From the NCBI RefSeq assembly GCF_013141825.1, contig NZ_RZNH01000003.1:186001-250000 (forward strand): DNA of 64,000 nt, written 5' to 3'. The translations under genes and the position numbers were made by a program. Of the stretch, positions 1-9,527 are shown one piece after another; within the stretch, counting starts at the first letter, position 1, and every line of letters begins with the position of its first letter. Under the pieces are notes generated by a model that ran no database searches, was not told where the DNA came from, and worked only from the letters and a program-made list of their open reading frames with translations. Source of the stretch: Marinifilum caeruleilacunae (GTDB taxonomy: Bacteria > Bacteroidota > Bacteroidia > Bacteroidales > Marinifilaceae).

Positions 1-258
1 GCGTTTTCAGGCGAAGGCATGCCTGAGCACGTGGTGACTTTGGCCGATCAAAGTTTTGTGATTGCCGGCACCTACAATAAGAAAATAAAACTGGTGCAGA
101 TTGATGAACTGGGCAATGTGAAAAGTGAAAAAGAATTCAGTTTGCCGCAGGGTGTAGAACTGAATGATATTGCAGTCTGCGATGCCAATGCTGTAGCCAT
201 TAGTGCCAGCCGATTAGGAGACAAAGCTGATTTGATGGTGTTTAAATTGATATTGTAA
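1..258 (+). CDS. C-terminal end of a hypothetical protein (partial)
   Basis: The reading frame is open from the first base, so the gene starts upstream of the window and only its last 85 codons or so are present. The visible part alternates short hydrophobic beta-strand-like stretches (VTLADQSFVIAGTY, KIKLVQIDELGNV), a pattern common in beta-propeller or PQQ/WD-like repeat proteins. No catalytic motif can be seen. It is followed by a strong intrinsic terminator, so it is the last gene of its transcription unit. Function unknown. Confidence 0.6.
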   Translation, partial: AFSGEGMPEHVVTLADQSFVIAGTYNKKIKLVQIDELGNVKSEKEFSLPQGVELNDIAVCDANAVAISASRLGDKADLMVFKLIL

Positions 259-278
259 GCAAAAAATCACGATAGAGT

Positions 279-313
279 GAAGGGCGAGCTTGTGGCTTGC
301 CCTTTGTTTTTTT
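279..313 (+). terminator. Intrinsic terminator after the partial gene
   Basis: A GC-rich hairpin (arms AAGGGCGAGC and GCTTGCCCTT with one G-U pair, loop of about 5 nt) is followed directly by a run of T. It lies 20 nt after the stop codon of the upstream gene. Confidence 0.8.
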
Positions 314-359
314 CCATAGAAAATTCTAACTGGCTTGTAATTTTCGATCATCTATCAAA

Positions 360-719
360 TCACTCCTTTGGAATAGGCAAACCTTGCATCCTCAGAAAAG
401 AAAGCTTATCCCAATAGCCTCGCTGCAGAATGATTTTGTCGCCTGAAAACTGGAAGAAACCACAGCCTCTCAGACCGAGTGGATCTTTCCACTCCAATAT
501 GGCCCAATCGCCATCTTCGAAAATATTTTCTACAATGCAGGTCATATCTGCGGCAGCAAATTCTTCGGCAAACATATTTCGAATGGCTTCTTTGCCTTTT
601 ACAGGTTCGTTGGCCACCTGGTGGTTTAGGGCATCCTGGTGGTAAAAGTTTGCAATCTGGTCGGCATCGCCTTCATTAAAGGCCTCAACCCAGTTTTGTA
701 GGATTTGTTTGGGTGTCAT
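360..719 (-). CDS. SnoaL-like / NTF2-fold protein
   Basis: A 119-residue protein with the typical start of the SnoaL-like (NTF2-fold) family: an N-terminal helix ending in WVEAFNEGDADQIANFYHQD, then strands carrying EWKDP and a C-terminal GYWDKLSFLRMQGLP. Family members form cone-shaped barrels that bind small hydrophobic molecules or act as isomerases or hydrolases; the substrate cannot be inferred here. The length matches the family. It stands alone, convergent to the preceding gene. Confidence 0.75.
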   Translation of the reverse strand: MTPKQILQNWVEAFNEGDADQIANFYHQDALNHQVANEPVKGKEAIRNMFAEEFAAADMTCIVENIFEDGDWAILEWKDPLGLRGCGFFQFSGDKIILQRGYWDKLSFLRMQGLPIPKE

Positions 720-763
720 TTTATTGATTGATATTGGGGTTTATTTATGAGTTCTTTTGTAGA

Positions 764-1036
764 TTATTTCAAAATCAGAAGTAAGGCAACAATTAATAAT
801 ACACTCACCACAAAACTGGCAATGTAATACCTTCTTTTTTCGAGCATGGCTTTGCTGCGAATTCCTTCTTTCAGGATCTCCATTTCTGCTTTGGGGATCT
901 TTTTAAAACGCACAAAGGTTCGGCGCTTCTCCTTAATCGGGATATTCTCGCGAAAACCTTCCTTATTAGAGGTCAGTTGAGATCGGTTGCCTCTTAGGCG
1001 GCGAATCATATCAAATATGTGACCAGCTGAAGACAT
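764..1036 (-). CDS. Small membrane-anchored hypothetical protein
   Basis: A 90-residue protein with a basic, charged N-terminal two thirds (RRLRGNRSQLTSNKEG, KEKRRTFVRFKKIP) and one C-terminal transmembrane helix (YYIASFVVSVLLIVALLLIL). That gives a tail-anchored topology with the charged domain most likely in the cytoplasm. No known family recognised. It lies downstream of the histidine kinase gene on the same strand with a gap of about 70 nt, so co-transcription is possible. Confidence 0.55.
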   Translation of the reverse strand: MSSAGHIFDMIRRLRGNRSQLTSNKEGFRENIPIKEKRRTFVRFKKIPKAEMEILKEGIRSKAMLEKRRYYIASFVVSVLLIVALLLILK

Positions 1037-1105
1037 GAAAAAGATTTTGAATTGTTAGCAACATAAAAGATAAGAATTGCAAATCATATACTGATCATAT
1101 TTCCA

Positions 1106-2449
1106 TTAAAATCTCAACTTAAACACCGTTTGTTTTGGCTTTGAACTGCAATACAAACTTCCGCCGTGAGCACGAAGAATTTGTCGAGAATAACTCAAGC
1201 CAACACCGCTGCCATTGGTTTTGGTAGTAAAGAATGGAATGAAAATTTCATCGGCAATTTCGGCGGGTATTCCCGGACCATTATCGAGCACATTGATTTC
1301 ACAATTTTGCCCTTTCCTACTGCAATTCACAACAATTTTGCCTTGCTCAGCTTCTCCATTAAATGCTTCTTTTGCGTTCTTTACCAGGTTAATAATTACC
1401 TGTACAATCATCTGTTCATCGGCAACAAAATCGAATGATCTTTTTGGAGTTTGAATTTCCAAATTGCCAGCAAACTCCTCCTTAATCGGCGAAAGCAAAA
1501 TGCTTAAGCGATCGAAAAAATCGATAGAATTTACCTTACCCATAATTGGTTTTGGTGGTTTCGACAGCATTCTGTACGATTTTACAAAATGAATCAGTGC
1601 CTCGCTCATTTCGGTAATCACCCCCAATCCGCTAATGGTTTTTGCCACATTCATGTCATCCTTTTGCGCCTCATCTTCCTTCACTTGTTCTTCCCAAATC
1701 CGCTTTAGCGATTGAGCAATAGAAGTAACCGGAGCCAGTGAATTCATAATTTCATGGCTCAAAACACGAATCAGTTTGATCCAGGCATCCACCTCTTTGC
1801 GTTCCAGTTCTCCGCGAATATCCTGCAAAGTAATTAGTTTTATCAGTTCGTTATCGATACGAATTTCGGAGCAAGCAGTACTAATCTGAACCCGCTCTTT
1901 GGGTGTCGAAAGTTCCAAAACCTGTTTCTGTTTGTTGCCAATCTCAAGCAAAGCTTTTGTAAATCGGGTATCCATTCTGTTGAGCTGACTGATATGGGTA
2001 AGCGCAGGCAAGCCCAACAATTCGAGGGCAGCGGAATTCACATCGCTAATGTGTGTATTTTCCGATAAGACCATCACTCCGGTTGAGATGTTCTGCAAAA
2101 TCTCACCAAAATACTTTTCCCTGATTCTCGATTTGGTTTGTACCTGTTGCAGGATGCCATTCAGCTCGTTTAAACTGCTGTGTAGCTCGTTGATTATTTT
2201 ATTGCCCGATTTTTCGGGGAAACGCAAGCTGGTATCTTCATTTTTAATGGCTTTGATAAAAAAATCGATCTGCTTGTGGGTTTTGTTCAGGAAGCGATGC
2301 AATTCCCAGACTTCCACCATCAGAAACAAAGCAGAAAATCCAATGCTAATGTATGCTGTTGTGGCTATTGAATGCCCACACCAAATGGCGGTGATCAACA
2401 AAACTGAAATTCGCAGAATAAGCGCCAGGTTGTAGTTTTTATAGCCCAT
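1106..2449 (-). CDS. Sensor histidine kinase, NtrY-like
   Basis: Membrane sensor kinase of 447 residues, partner of the adjacent NtrC-type regulator. Two N-terminal transmembrane segments (about residues 7-45) are followed by a PAS-like domain ([20 protein letters not shown]). The DHp domain carries the phosphorylated histidine in the motif [11 protein letters not shown] (H232). The HATPase_c domain has the N box [12 protein letters not shown]1 LDNGPGIP and G2 [15 protein letters not shown] longer frame opens at 2545, but that start would lie deep inside the regulator gene. The ATG at 2449 gives a normal N-terminus and an 11-nt overlap with the regulator stop, typical of translational coupling. 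Signal unknown; divergence from an ABC operon suggests an envelope stress or peptide signal. Confidence 0.88.
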   Translation of the reverse strand: MGYKNYNLALILRISVLLITAIWCGHSIATTAYISIGFSALFLMVEVWELHRFLNKTHKQIDFFIKAIKNEDTSLRFPEKSGNKIINELHSSLNELNGILQQVQTKSRIREKYFGEILQNISTGVMVLSENTHISDVNSAALELLGLPALTHISQLNRMDTRFTKALLEIGNKQKQVLELSTPKERVQISTACSEIRIDNELIKLITLQDIRGELERKEVDAWIKLIRVLSHEIMNSLAPVTSIAQSLKRIWEEQVKEDEAQKDDMNVAKTISGLGVITEMSEALIHFVKSYRMLSKPPKPIMGKVNSIDFFDRLSILLSPIKEEFAGNLEIQTPKRSFDFVADEQMIVQVIINLVKNAKEAFNGEAEQGKIVVNCSRKGQNCEINVLDNGPGIPAEIADEIFIPFFTTKTNGSGVGLSYSRQILRAHGGSLYCSSKPKQTVFKLRF

Positions 2450-3800
2450 ATTTCTTGATTTTATTGTAGAGGGTTTGACGAGAAATTCCAAGTTGGCCTG
2501 ATACGGCAGAAAGATTGCCGGCATGTTTTTCAATGGCCGAAGCAATCAGCTGTGCTTCCATATCTTCCAGGGTTCCTCCAAAATTGTTCACATTGTTTAG
2601 TTCATCATTTTTGAATACAAAATCGTTGGCCGCTAGCTGTGGATGATCCGATAAAATCACCGCTTTTTCGACCGAATGTTGCAATTCTCTTACATTTCCC
2701 GGCCAGGCATAATCTGTAAGCTTTGCAATGGCCTGGCTGGTAATTTTCAAATCTTTCCCATACTTATCGGCATATTTCTGAACAAAGAATTCGGCCAGTT
2801 CCGGAATGTCATCTTTCCGATCGCGCAAAGGTGGCACTTCAATATGAATGGTGTTGATACGATACAAAAGATCTTCCCTGAATTTGCCATCGCTTACCAT
2901 CTGTTGCAGGTTGCCATTGGTTGCACAAATCAAACGCAAATCGACCTTGGTTTGCGAATTGTCTCCCACTTTTGTAAGCAAACGATTTTGCAGCACCGAT
3001 AACAATTTGGCCTGCATGGGCATGCTCAAATTTCCAATCTCATCCAGAAAGAGTGTGCCTTTGTTGGCCGCTTCAATCTTTCCCATTCTATCAGAATGTG
3101 CATCGGTAAAAGCGCCTTTTTTGTGTCCAAACAATTCGCTTTCAAACAAACTTTCAGCCACAGCGCCCATATCCACACTCACCATTACTTTATTCGATCG
3201 TTTCGACAGACGGTGAATTTCTCTGGCAATCAGCTCCTTTCCCGTTCCATTCTCTCCTGTAATCAGCACATTGGCATTGGTATCGGCAACCTTTCGAACC
3301 ATTTTCATGGCACGTTCCCATGTAGCCGACGAGCCAATCAAATCTTTGCTATTTCCATTAATTTCTTCAATCAGCTGCTTTTCTTTCAGCTGCATCTTTT
3401 TCAATTCCTTTTTCGATTGACTCAATTTGCAGGCCGTATCAACGGTAGCAATCATTTTTTCGTTGTCCCAGGGTTTCAGCACAAAATCGGTAGCTCCCAA
3501 ACGAACTGCTTTCACTGCCAGTTCCACATCGCCGTAAGCGGTAATCATTACAACGCTTACACGCGGATATTGCTCCAGAATCTGGCTCAGCCAGTAAATG
3601 CCTTCATTGCCGTTGTTAATTCCGGCGGTAAAGTTCATATCCAGTAAAACCACATCGTAGTCGTTCGATTGCAATTCGGCAAACAAGGTTTTGGGCGATG
3701 ATAAACATTTCAGATTTGCGCAATAAGGCGATAGTAAAAGGTCAAGAGCACTCTGTACACTCCTGTTGTCGTCGACAATTAAGATGTTCGATTTTTTCAT
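2439..3800 (-). CDS. Sigma-54-dependent NtrC-family response regulator
   Basis: Transcription activator of 453 residues. An N-terminal receiver domain has acidic pocket D10/D11 and phospho-acceptor D54 (VVLLDMNF). The AAA+ sigma-54 interaction domain has Walker A GENGTGKE (182-189) and Walker B TLFLDEIG. A C-terminal Fis-type helix-turn-helix includes NLSAVSGQLGISRQTLYNKI. The sigma-54 contact loop reads GAFTDA (229-234) instead of the canonical GAFTGA. First gene of a two-gene operon with the kinase. The divergent ABC operon has a sigma-54-type promoter and an upstream dyad, so that operon is the likely target (inference). Confidence 0.92.
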   Translation of the reverse strand: MKKSNILIVDDNRSVQSALDLLLSPYCANLKCLSSPKTLFAELQSNDYDVVLLDMNFTAGINNGNEGIYWLSQILEQYPRVSVVMITAYGDVELAVKAVRLGATDFVLKPWDNEKMIATVDTACKLSQSKKELKKMQLKEKQLIEEINGNSKDLIGSSATWERAMKMVRKVADTNANVLITGENGTGKELIAREIHRLSKRSNKVMVSVDMGAVAESLFESELFGHKKGAFTDAHSDRMGKIEAANKGTLFLDEIGNLSMPMQAKLLSVLQNRLLTKVGDNSQTKVDLRLICATNGNLQQMVSDGKFREDLLYRINTIHIEVPPLRDRKDDIPELAEFFVQKYADKYGKDLKITSQAIAKLTDYAWPGNVRELQHSVEKAVILSDHPQLAANDFVFKNDELNNVNNFGGTLEDMEAQLIASAIEKHAGNLSAVSGQLGISRQTLYNKIKKYGL

Positions 3801-3870
3801 GAAGAAAAGATAGGTTCGGGTTCGTCTATTATGATTGTTCCCCTAAATTAATCAGCTTTTCAAAATATTT

Positions 3871-3883
3871 GACATACACTGTC
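3871..3883. promoter_or_regulatory. Dyad upstream of the sigma-54 promoter, possible activator site
   Basis: Short inverted repeat GACA-N5-TGTC located about 80 bp upstream of the -24 element, a usual distance for an NtrC-type enhancer site. It lies between the regulator gene and the divergent ABC operon. Short and unproven. Confidence 0.4.
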
Positions 3884-3950
3884 TAATATTTTTACACCCT
3901 CATGCCACAAGCTACACCTTACATGTTGACTTTCTGTTTGTTACAGGTTT

Positions 3951-3965
3951 CGGCACAGCATTCGC
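3951..3965 (+). promoter_or_regulatory. Sigma-54-type promoter of the ABC operon
   Basis: The sequence CGGCACAGCATTCGC matches the -24/-12 consensus TGGCAC-N5-TTGC at all but two positions, with the invariant GG and GC correctly spaced. It ends about 50 nt before the start of the ATPase gene. A divergent NtrC-family activator gene lies immediately upstream, which supports its use. Confidence 0.7.
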
Positions 3966-4013
3966 AATGCTAAGCAATAAATTAATGAATCCATTATTTA
4001 TAAAACAAAGAAT

Positions 4014-4706
4014 ATGATTTCTATTAAGAATTTATCGAAAGTTTTCAGAACTGATGAAATTGAAACTTTGGCCCTAAACGATGTGAATCTGGACATCAAA
4101 GAAGGCGAATTTGTAGCCATTATGGGACCTTCGGGTTGTGGCAAATCTACTCTTTTAAACATTTTGGGGTTACTCGACAATCCATCGGAAGGAGAATACA
4201 ATTTTAAGCAAACTGCTGTTGCGAATTTAAAAGAAGGTCAGCGTACCGATTTGCGAAAAGGGAATATTGGTTTCGTATTTCAATCTTTTAACCTGATTGA
4301 TGAGCTAAATGTTTCCGAAAATGTGGAAATGCCATTGGTATATCAGCGTATCAGCTCTAAAAAGAGAAAAGAAATGGTAAGTAATGTCTTGGATCGCATG
4401 AACATGAGTCACCGAGCAAAACATTATCCACAGCAATTGTCAGGTGGTCAGCAACAGCGTGTTGCCATTGCCCGTGCAGTAGTTTCCAACCCGGGTTTGA
4501 TACTTGCCGATGAGCCTACCGGTAACCTCGATTCAAGAAACGGACAGGAAGTCATGGAACTGCTTACAGAACTAAACCGCGAAGGAACAACCATTATCAT
4601 GGTAACTCACTCAACCAAAGATGCGGGTTATGCACACCGAATTATCAACCTGTTTGATGGAAAAGTAGTCACCGAAGAAAGTGTGGTTGCCGATCAGGTA
4701 TTTTAG
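4014..4706 (+). CDS. ABC transporter ATP-binding protein, LolD/MacB type
   Basis: A 230-residue ATPase of the LolD/MacB/FtsE class. Walker A is GPSGCGKST, the Q-loop is in [20 protein letters not shown], the signature is LSGGQQQR, Walker B is [12 protein letters not shown] and the H-loop is VTHS. The length is that of a stand-alone LolD-type subunit. First gene of an operon with four MacB/FtsX permeases; as the only ATPase there it presumably energises all of them. Such systems (mechanotransmission type) drive periplasmic work such as lipoprotein release or export of peptides. The promoter upstream is sigma-54-like. Confidence 0.93.
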   Translation: MISIKNLSKVFRTDEIETLALNDVNLDIKEGEFVAIMGPSGCGKSTLLNILGLLDNPSEGEYNFKQTAVANLKEGQRTDLRKGNIGFVFQSFNLIDELNVSENVEMPLVYQRISSKKRKEMVSNVLDRMNMSHRAKHYPQQLSGGQQQRVAIARAVVSNPGLILADEPTGNLDSRNGQEVMELLTELNREGTTIIMVTHSTKDAGYAHRIINLFDGKVVTEESVVADQVF

Positions 4707-4756
4707 AGTTCAAACCTACTAACAATCCTATTTCCTAACTCTCTAATTTCTTTATC

Positions 4757-7075
4757 ATGATATCAAAACATTTAAAAACCTTCCTTTTACACCTTTGGAA
4801 AAACAAACTGTATAGTTTCATTACCATTTTTGGTTTTTCCATTTCCTTAATGTTCATTCTACTATTAAGCATTTACATTAAGAATGAATATTCTGCCGAT
4901 CAGTTTCATGAGAAAAAGGATAGAATTTTTAGATTGACACATGGTGAAGAATGCGGCTTTGCACCTCCATCGGGACCTCTTTTGATGGACAAATTTCCAG
5001 AAGTTGAAAACTATGCCAGAACCAGAGCTTTCGACGGATTCTTAAAATCAGGAGATAGTTCAAAGTTGAAAGCAAGCCTCATGTTTGCTGATTCTTCCTT
5101 TCTGAACATCTTCACTTTTAAGATGATAAAGGGGAATTCTAAAAACGCTTTGTACCGAAAAAACAGCATAGTTCTTACCAAAACATTTGCTTATAAAATG
5201 TTTGGTGGGCTTCCCGAAATTGGAACAAAAGTTACTTTAAACGACATTGCCGATCTGGAGGTGAGTGGAATTATAGAGGATGTCCCAACAAAAACACATT
5301 TTAAATCATTCGAAGCACTTATCCACTTCCCAAGTATGGGAGAAATTTTTGAGATTGAAAATTTTCTTACTTCATTCGGGAGTAATTCCTACGGATTGTA
5401 CATCCTGGCCAAGCCTGGCACTCATTTTCCCGCTAAGGCTAACGAAATTCTTACATTATTCAAAGAAGTAAACTGGATGTTTAAACAAGGCTACGCAAAG
5501 AGCCTGGAAGTAGAGCCCATTGCGGATTCCTATTTTAGTAAATCAACTTCATATAATTCCCAAAATAAAAGCAAACGCTTTGTTTTGGTTCTATCGGGAA
5601 TTGTGATTTTAATTTTAATACTCTCTATTTTCAATTACGTAAACTTAACGGTAGCACAATCCTCATTCCGCAGTCGGGAAATTGCAATTAGAAAGCTTAT
5701 TGGCGGCAAAAAGCACATCTTACTAATGCAGAGTTTATTGGAATCAATCATTGTCTGTTTTATAGCTCTTGTACTTGCTATCCTATTAAGCTTTCAGGTC
5801 GAAACCATATTCAATTCCCTTTTAAATACTGATATTAACCTGTGGAACGAAATTAACGTGGCAAATATCACCAGGCTCATACTTTTTATGGTACTTGTAG
5901 CCTTAGTGGCAGGAATTGTTCCTTCCCTAAAAATTGCCAGCTTCGATCCTATTGAAGTTATGAAAGGAAAGTATCGCATGAAGGAAAAGAGTGTCTACTC
6001 AAAACTCATGATTTGCTTCCAATATGTAATTATTATCAGCCTGATTACCTGTGCTTTTTTCATTCATAAGCAAACCTCTTTCATGCGGAACTATCAGTTG
6101 GGTTTCGAAAAGGAAAACATGCTGACCTTTGAATGCGAGATCCCTGCAAAAAAGCAGAGAGTTCTACAGGAAATTCTACAAAAAATTCCAGGTGTAGAAC
6201 ATGTTTGCCTGACTTGTGGTACTCCTTTAGATGGTGGTAACAATAGCTGCTTTACCTACAATGATAAGCAGGTGAGCTTTCAGTACTTTTATGTAGATAC
6301 TACTTTCTTTAAAATGATGAATATTCCGGTTCAAAAAACCGGGGTTGGATATGCAAAGAATATGTGTTGGATCAACCAAAAAGGTCTGAAGGAATTAGGC
6401 TTGCCAGAAAACGCGAGCAATTTTAAACGAAATGACCAAAACTACCCAATTTATGGTATTGTTCAAGATTTTCATTTCAGAGATTTGAAAAGTGAACTGG
6501 GACCAGCCCTGTTTCGAATTCTTAAGCCTGAGGATGCTGCATGGAGCTTTACCATTAAAATGAATGGTGCAAACAATTATGAAACCATTCAGCACATCAA
6601 AAAAGCTCATAGCAATTTCACCAATGGCGTTCCTTTAAAAATTGATTTTTTCAACGAATCGGTTCAATCCTGGTACGATAAGGAAGAAAAGACGGGTAAA
6701 ATCGTGAAATATTTCGCTTTGCTTACCATTATTATTTCGGTAATGGGATTGTTCGCCATGGCCTTGTACTACGTGCAGCAAAAACAAAAAGAAATTGGTC
6801 TTCGAAAAGTAAATGGCGCCAAAACGCATGAGATTATGAGAATGTTGAATAAAGACTATTCCAACTGGGTGCTTATTGCCTTCGTCATTTCATGCCCCAT
6901 TTCATACTTTGCCATGAACAGATGGCTCGAAAACTTTGCTTACAGAACTGAATTAAGCTGGTGGATTTTTGCCTTAGCAGGAGTTATTGCCATGGGCATT
7001 GCGCTGCTTACCGTTTCATGGCAGTCGTGGAGAGCTGCAAGGAGGAATCCTGTTGAGAGTTTGAGATATGAATAG
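4757..7075 (+). CDS. MacB/FtsX-family ABC permease, copy 1
   Basis: A 772-residue permease. It has an N-terminal transmembrane helix (about residues 18-41) and a large MacB-type periplasmic domain. A first FtsX unit of three helices lies near residues 277-400, the second periplasmic domain near 435-640, and a final FtsX unit at the C-terminus ends WRAARRNPVESLRYE. The start of the last FtsX unit contains EIGLRKVNGAKTHEIMRML, matched closely in the other three copies. Second gene of the operon, 50 nt after the ATPase. Confidence 0.9.
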   Translation: MISKHLKTFLLHLWKNKLYSFITIFGFSISLMFILLLSIYIKNEYSADQFHEKKDRIFRLTHGEECGFAPPSGPLLMDKFPEVENYARTRAFDGFLKSGDSSKLKASLMFADSSFLNIFTFKMIKGNSKNALYRKNSIVLTKTFAYKMFGGLPEIGTKVTLNDIADLEVSGIIEDVPTKTHFKSFEALIHFPSMGEIFEIENFLTSFGSNSYGLYILAKPGTHFPAKANEILTLFKEVNWMFKQGYAKSLEVEPIADSYFSKSTSYNSQNKSKRFVLVLSGIVILILILSIFNYVNLTVAQSSFRSREIAIRKLIGGKKHILLMQSLLESIIVCFIALVLAILLSFQVETIFNSLLNTDINLWNEINVANITRLILFMVLVALVAGIVPSLKIASFDPIEVMKGKYRMKEKSVYSKLMICFQYVIIISLITCAFFIHKQTSFMRNYQLGFEKENMLTFECEIPAKKQRVLQEILQKIPGVEHVCLTCGTPLDGGNNSCFTYNDKQVSFQYFYVDTTFFKMMNIPVQKTGVGYAKNMCWINQKGLKELGLPENASNFKRNDQNYPIYGIVQDFHFRDLKSELGPALFRILKPEDAAWSFTIKMNGANNYETIQHIKKAHSNFTNGVPLKIDFFNESVQSWYDKEEKTGKIVKYFALLTIIISVMGLFAMALYYVQQKQKEIGLRKVNGAKTHEIMRMLNKDYSNWVLIAFVISCPISYFAMNRWLENFAYRTELSWWIFALAGVIAMGIALLTVSWQSWRAARRNPVESLRYE

Positions 7076-7109
7076 TACAAGTTTGCTTAATCACAAATAA
7101 TCTGTCCTA

Positions 7110-9515
7110 ATGATAACAAGCATATTAAAATACAAATTCAATAAATTTTTCCATTCTGACAGGAAGGTTCTAGTTAGTTTGTTGGGTCTGGTAATCGCTC
7201 TTATGGTCGTTATCATTATAGCAGGCATAGCTCATTTCGAATTGGGTTTCGACAAGCATTACAACAACTCACAGAACATTTACAGGATTCAAAACAATCG
7301 TATCTATAGCAAGCTCGAAGATAGAAGTGCGGGTTGTCCGCCGGCAACAGCTCCAAGCATTAAACAAGAAATCAGCGGAGTTTCTGAAGCAACAAGAATA
7401 CGCCCCTTGTTTAATTGCGTACTAAACATTACGAAGAATGGCATTCCCAATCCTTTTAATGAAACAGGAATTTACTATGCCGAAAGCTCATTCTTTAAGA
7501 TCTTTAATCAGGATTTTCTGTTGGGAAACCCGACCGAAGCTTTGAAAGAAGCAAATACTGCAGTTATTACAGAATCCTTTGCCGAAAAACACTTTGAAAG
7601 TAAAGATGTTCTTGGAGAATCGTTTACCTGTAATAGTGAAGAAGGAGAAGTAAAATTACGAATTGTTGGGATCATTAAAGATGTAAGGCCCGATTCCTAT
7701 TTTCAATTCAATTGCCTGATTTCATATCCAACATTAATTGAGCACAATGCCGATGCTCAATATTCATGGGGCTGGAATGCATTCAATACATTTGTTCTTG
7801 TAGAGCCGACAGTTTCTATCGGCCATATCGAACAACAGTTAGAAGAGCTTGTAACAAAATACCAATTATCGCGTGACGAAATGAAACGTGTTTTCACACT
7901 TCAAGCTTTAACTGATATTCATTTAAACTCAAAGTTGAGACATGAAATAGGGGTTCGCGGAAATTTGTTCTCATTAAAGGTTCTAATTGCCATTGCTCTC
8001 TTTATTTTATGTGTTGCCTGGATCAATTACATTAATATTTCATCGGCCAAATCGAAAAAAGAACTCATGGAAGCCGAAATGAAAGCCATTTTCGGAAACA
8101 AAAAATCTTTACGATTTATTGAGAGTATTTTTGATTCGGTATTACTGAATACCATAGGACTCATTGTATCGATCATTTTACTACAAGTTCTTAGTGCTGA
8201 GTTGAATCAGCTTTTCCAGATTAGCTTGCCGAAAATTTCCATTTCAAAATGGTTTCTTCTCATTGCTTGCACCTATCTAATTGCAATTATTTCTGGCTTA
8301 ATACCAGCCTTTTATCTTGAAAGAAGCTTTACATTTAAACGCAAGGCGAAAGCCAATGTAAATCAACGTTACTTAGGAGTAAGGAATGCCTTGGTGGTGT
8401 TTCAGTTCACGGTTTCAAGCATCTTTATCATTACCACTTTGCTTGTGCTGCAACAAATCATGTTTATGGATAAAAAGCAGGAGAAGCTTAATCTTAAAAA
8501 TATTGCCACCATAAGTTCGCTCAACTCCAGTAAAGATCTGCAGAAAGCACAGAGTACTTTTATGCAAGAACTAAGCAGAATACCAGAAATTACATTTGTT
8601 TCTACATCCTCATCAATTCCTGGTGGAAATTATTCAAATGTAATTGGTGGCATCAGGCCAATTGGAGTGGACTTAGACAAAGGAATCAAGTGTCATTTTA
8701 TTGATGTAAGTGAGAATTACTTTAAACTCTACAATATTAAGCTGTTGGCTGGAAGAACTTTTTATTCCAACACAACAAACCCGTCCAATTCAGTAATTGT
8801 GAACCAAAAAGCAGCCTTGATGCTAGGTTATGAAAAGCCGTCCGAAATAATCGATAAAGAGATCGTGATGGAGGAGTTTTTTGGACTGAAAAGAACGATC
8901 ATTGGAGTCGTGGAAGACTTTAATCACCAAACTTTAGATGAACCCATTCAACCACTAATTTATCATTACAAAAAAAGCGGACAGTATATCTCTATTAAAC
9001 ACAACGCTCCATTAAGCGCTGATGTAACACAAAAAATTAAATCTATCTGGAATACCTACTGTCCACAACAGGCTTTTGAACTGCAAAATAATGATCAGTA
9101 TTACGCATTGAAATACGCCAAACACAAAAAATTCAGCAAACTCAGCAGCACTTTTGCGCTCTTAATTATTCTAATCTCCAGCATTGGTTTGTATTCTCTT
9201 GCCCTTTTTTCAATAAGCAGCAGAACCAAAGAAATTGGGATTCGAAAAGCCAATGGCGCCAAAACTCATGAGATTGTAAGTATGCTCAACAAAACATTTA
9301 TCCGCTGGGTTGTGCTTTCTTTTGCCATTGCTTGTCCAATAGCATGGTATATCATGAATCAATGGTTGCAAAGTTTTGCATACAGAACTCAAATTAGTTG
9401 GTGGATCTTTTTCCTTGCCGCAGGAATTTCAATAGGAATTGCACTCCTAACGGTTACCTGGCAATCGTGGAAAGCCGCAAAAAAGAATCCTGTTGTGAGT
9501 TTGAGGTATGAATAA
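7110..9515 (+). CDS. MacB/FtsX-family ABC permease, copy 2
   Basis: An 801-residue paralogue of its neighbours with the same layout: N-terminal helix, periplasmic domain, FtsX unit, second periplasmic domain, FtsX unit. It is the most divergent of the four at its N-terminus and around the first FtsX unit, where the usual REIAIRKLIGG-like box is degenerate (KKELMEAEMKAIFG). The C-terminal box EIGIRKANGAKTHEIVSML and tail NPVVSLRYE are conserved. Separated from copy 1 by 34 nt. Confidence 0.88.
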   Translation: MITSILKYKFNKFFHSDRKVLVSLLGLVIALMVVIIIAGIAHFELGFDKHYNNSQNIYRIQNNRIYSKLEDRSAGCPPATAPSIKQEISGVSEATRIRPLFNCVLNITKNGIPNPFNETGIYYAESSFFKIFNQDFLLGNPTEALKEANTAVITESFAEKHFESKDVLGESFTCNSEEGEVKLRIVGIIKDVRPDSYFQFNCLISYPTLIEHNADAQYSWGWNAFNTFVLVEPTVSIGHIEQQLEELVTKYQLSRDEMKRVFTLQALTDIHLNSKLRHEIGVRGNLFSLKVLIAIALFILCVAWINYINISSAKSKKELMEAEMKAIFGNKKSLRFIESIFDSVLLNTIGLIVSIILLQVLSAELNQLFQISLPKISISKWFLLIACTYLIAIISGLIPAFYLERSFTFKRKAKANVNQRYLGVRNALVVFQFTVSSIFIITTLLVLQQIMFMDKKQEKLNLKNIATISSLNSSKDLQKAQSTFMQELSRIPEITFVSTSSSIPGGNYSNVIGGIRPIGVDLDKGIKCHFIDVSENYFKLYNIKLLAGRTFYSNTTNPSNSVIVNQKAALMLGYEKPSEIIDKEIVMEEFFGLKRTIIGVVEDFNHQTLDEPIQPLIYHYKKSGQYISIKHNAPLSADVTQKIKSIWNTYCPQQAFELQNNDQYYALKYAKHKKFSKLSSTFALLIILISSIGLYSLALFSISSRTKEIGIRKANGAKTHEIVSMLNKTFIRWVVLSFAIACPIAWYIMNQWLQSFAYRTQISWWIFFLAAGISIGIALLTVTWQSWKAAKKNPVVSLRYE

Positions 9516-9527
9516 ATCAAAAAAGAA

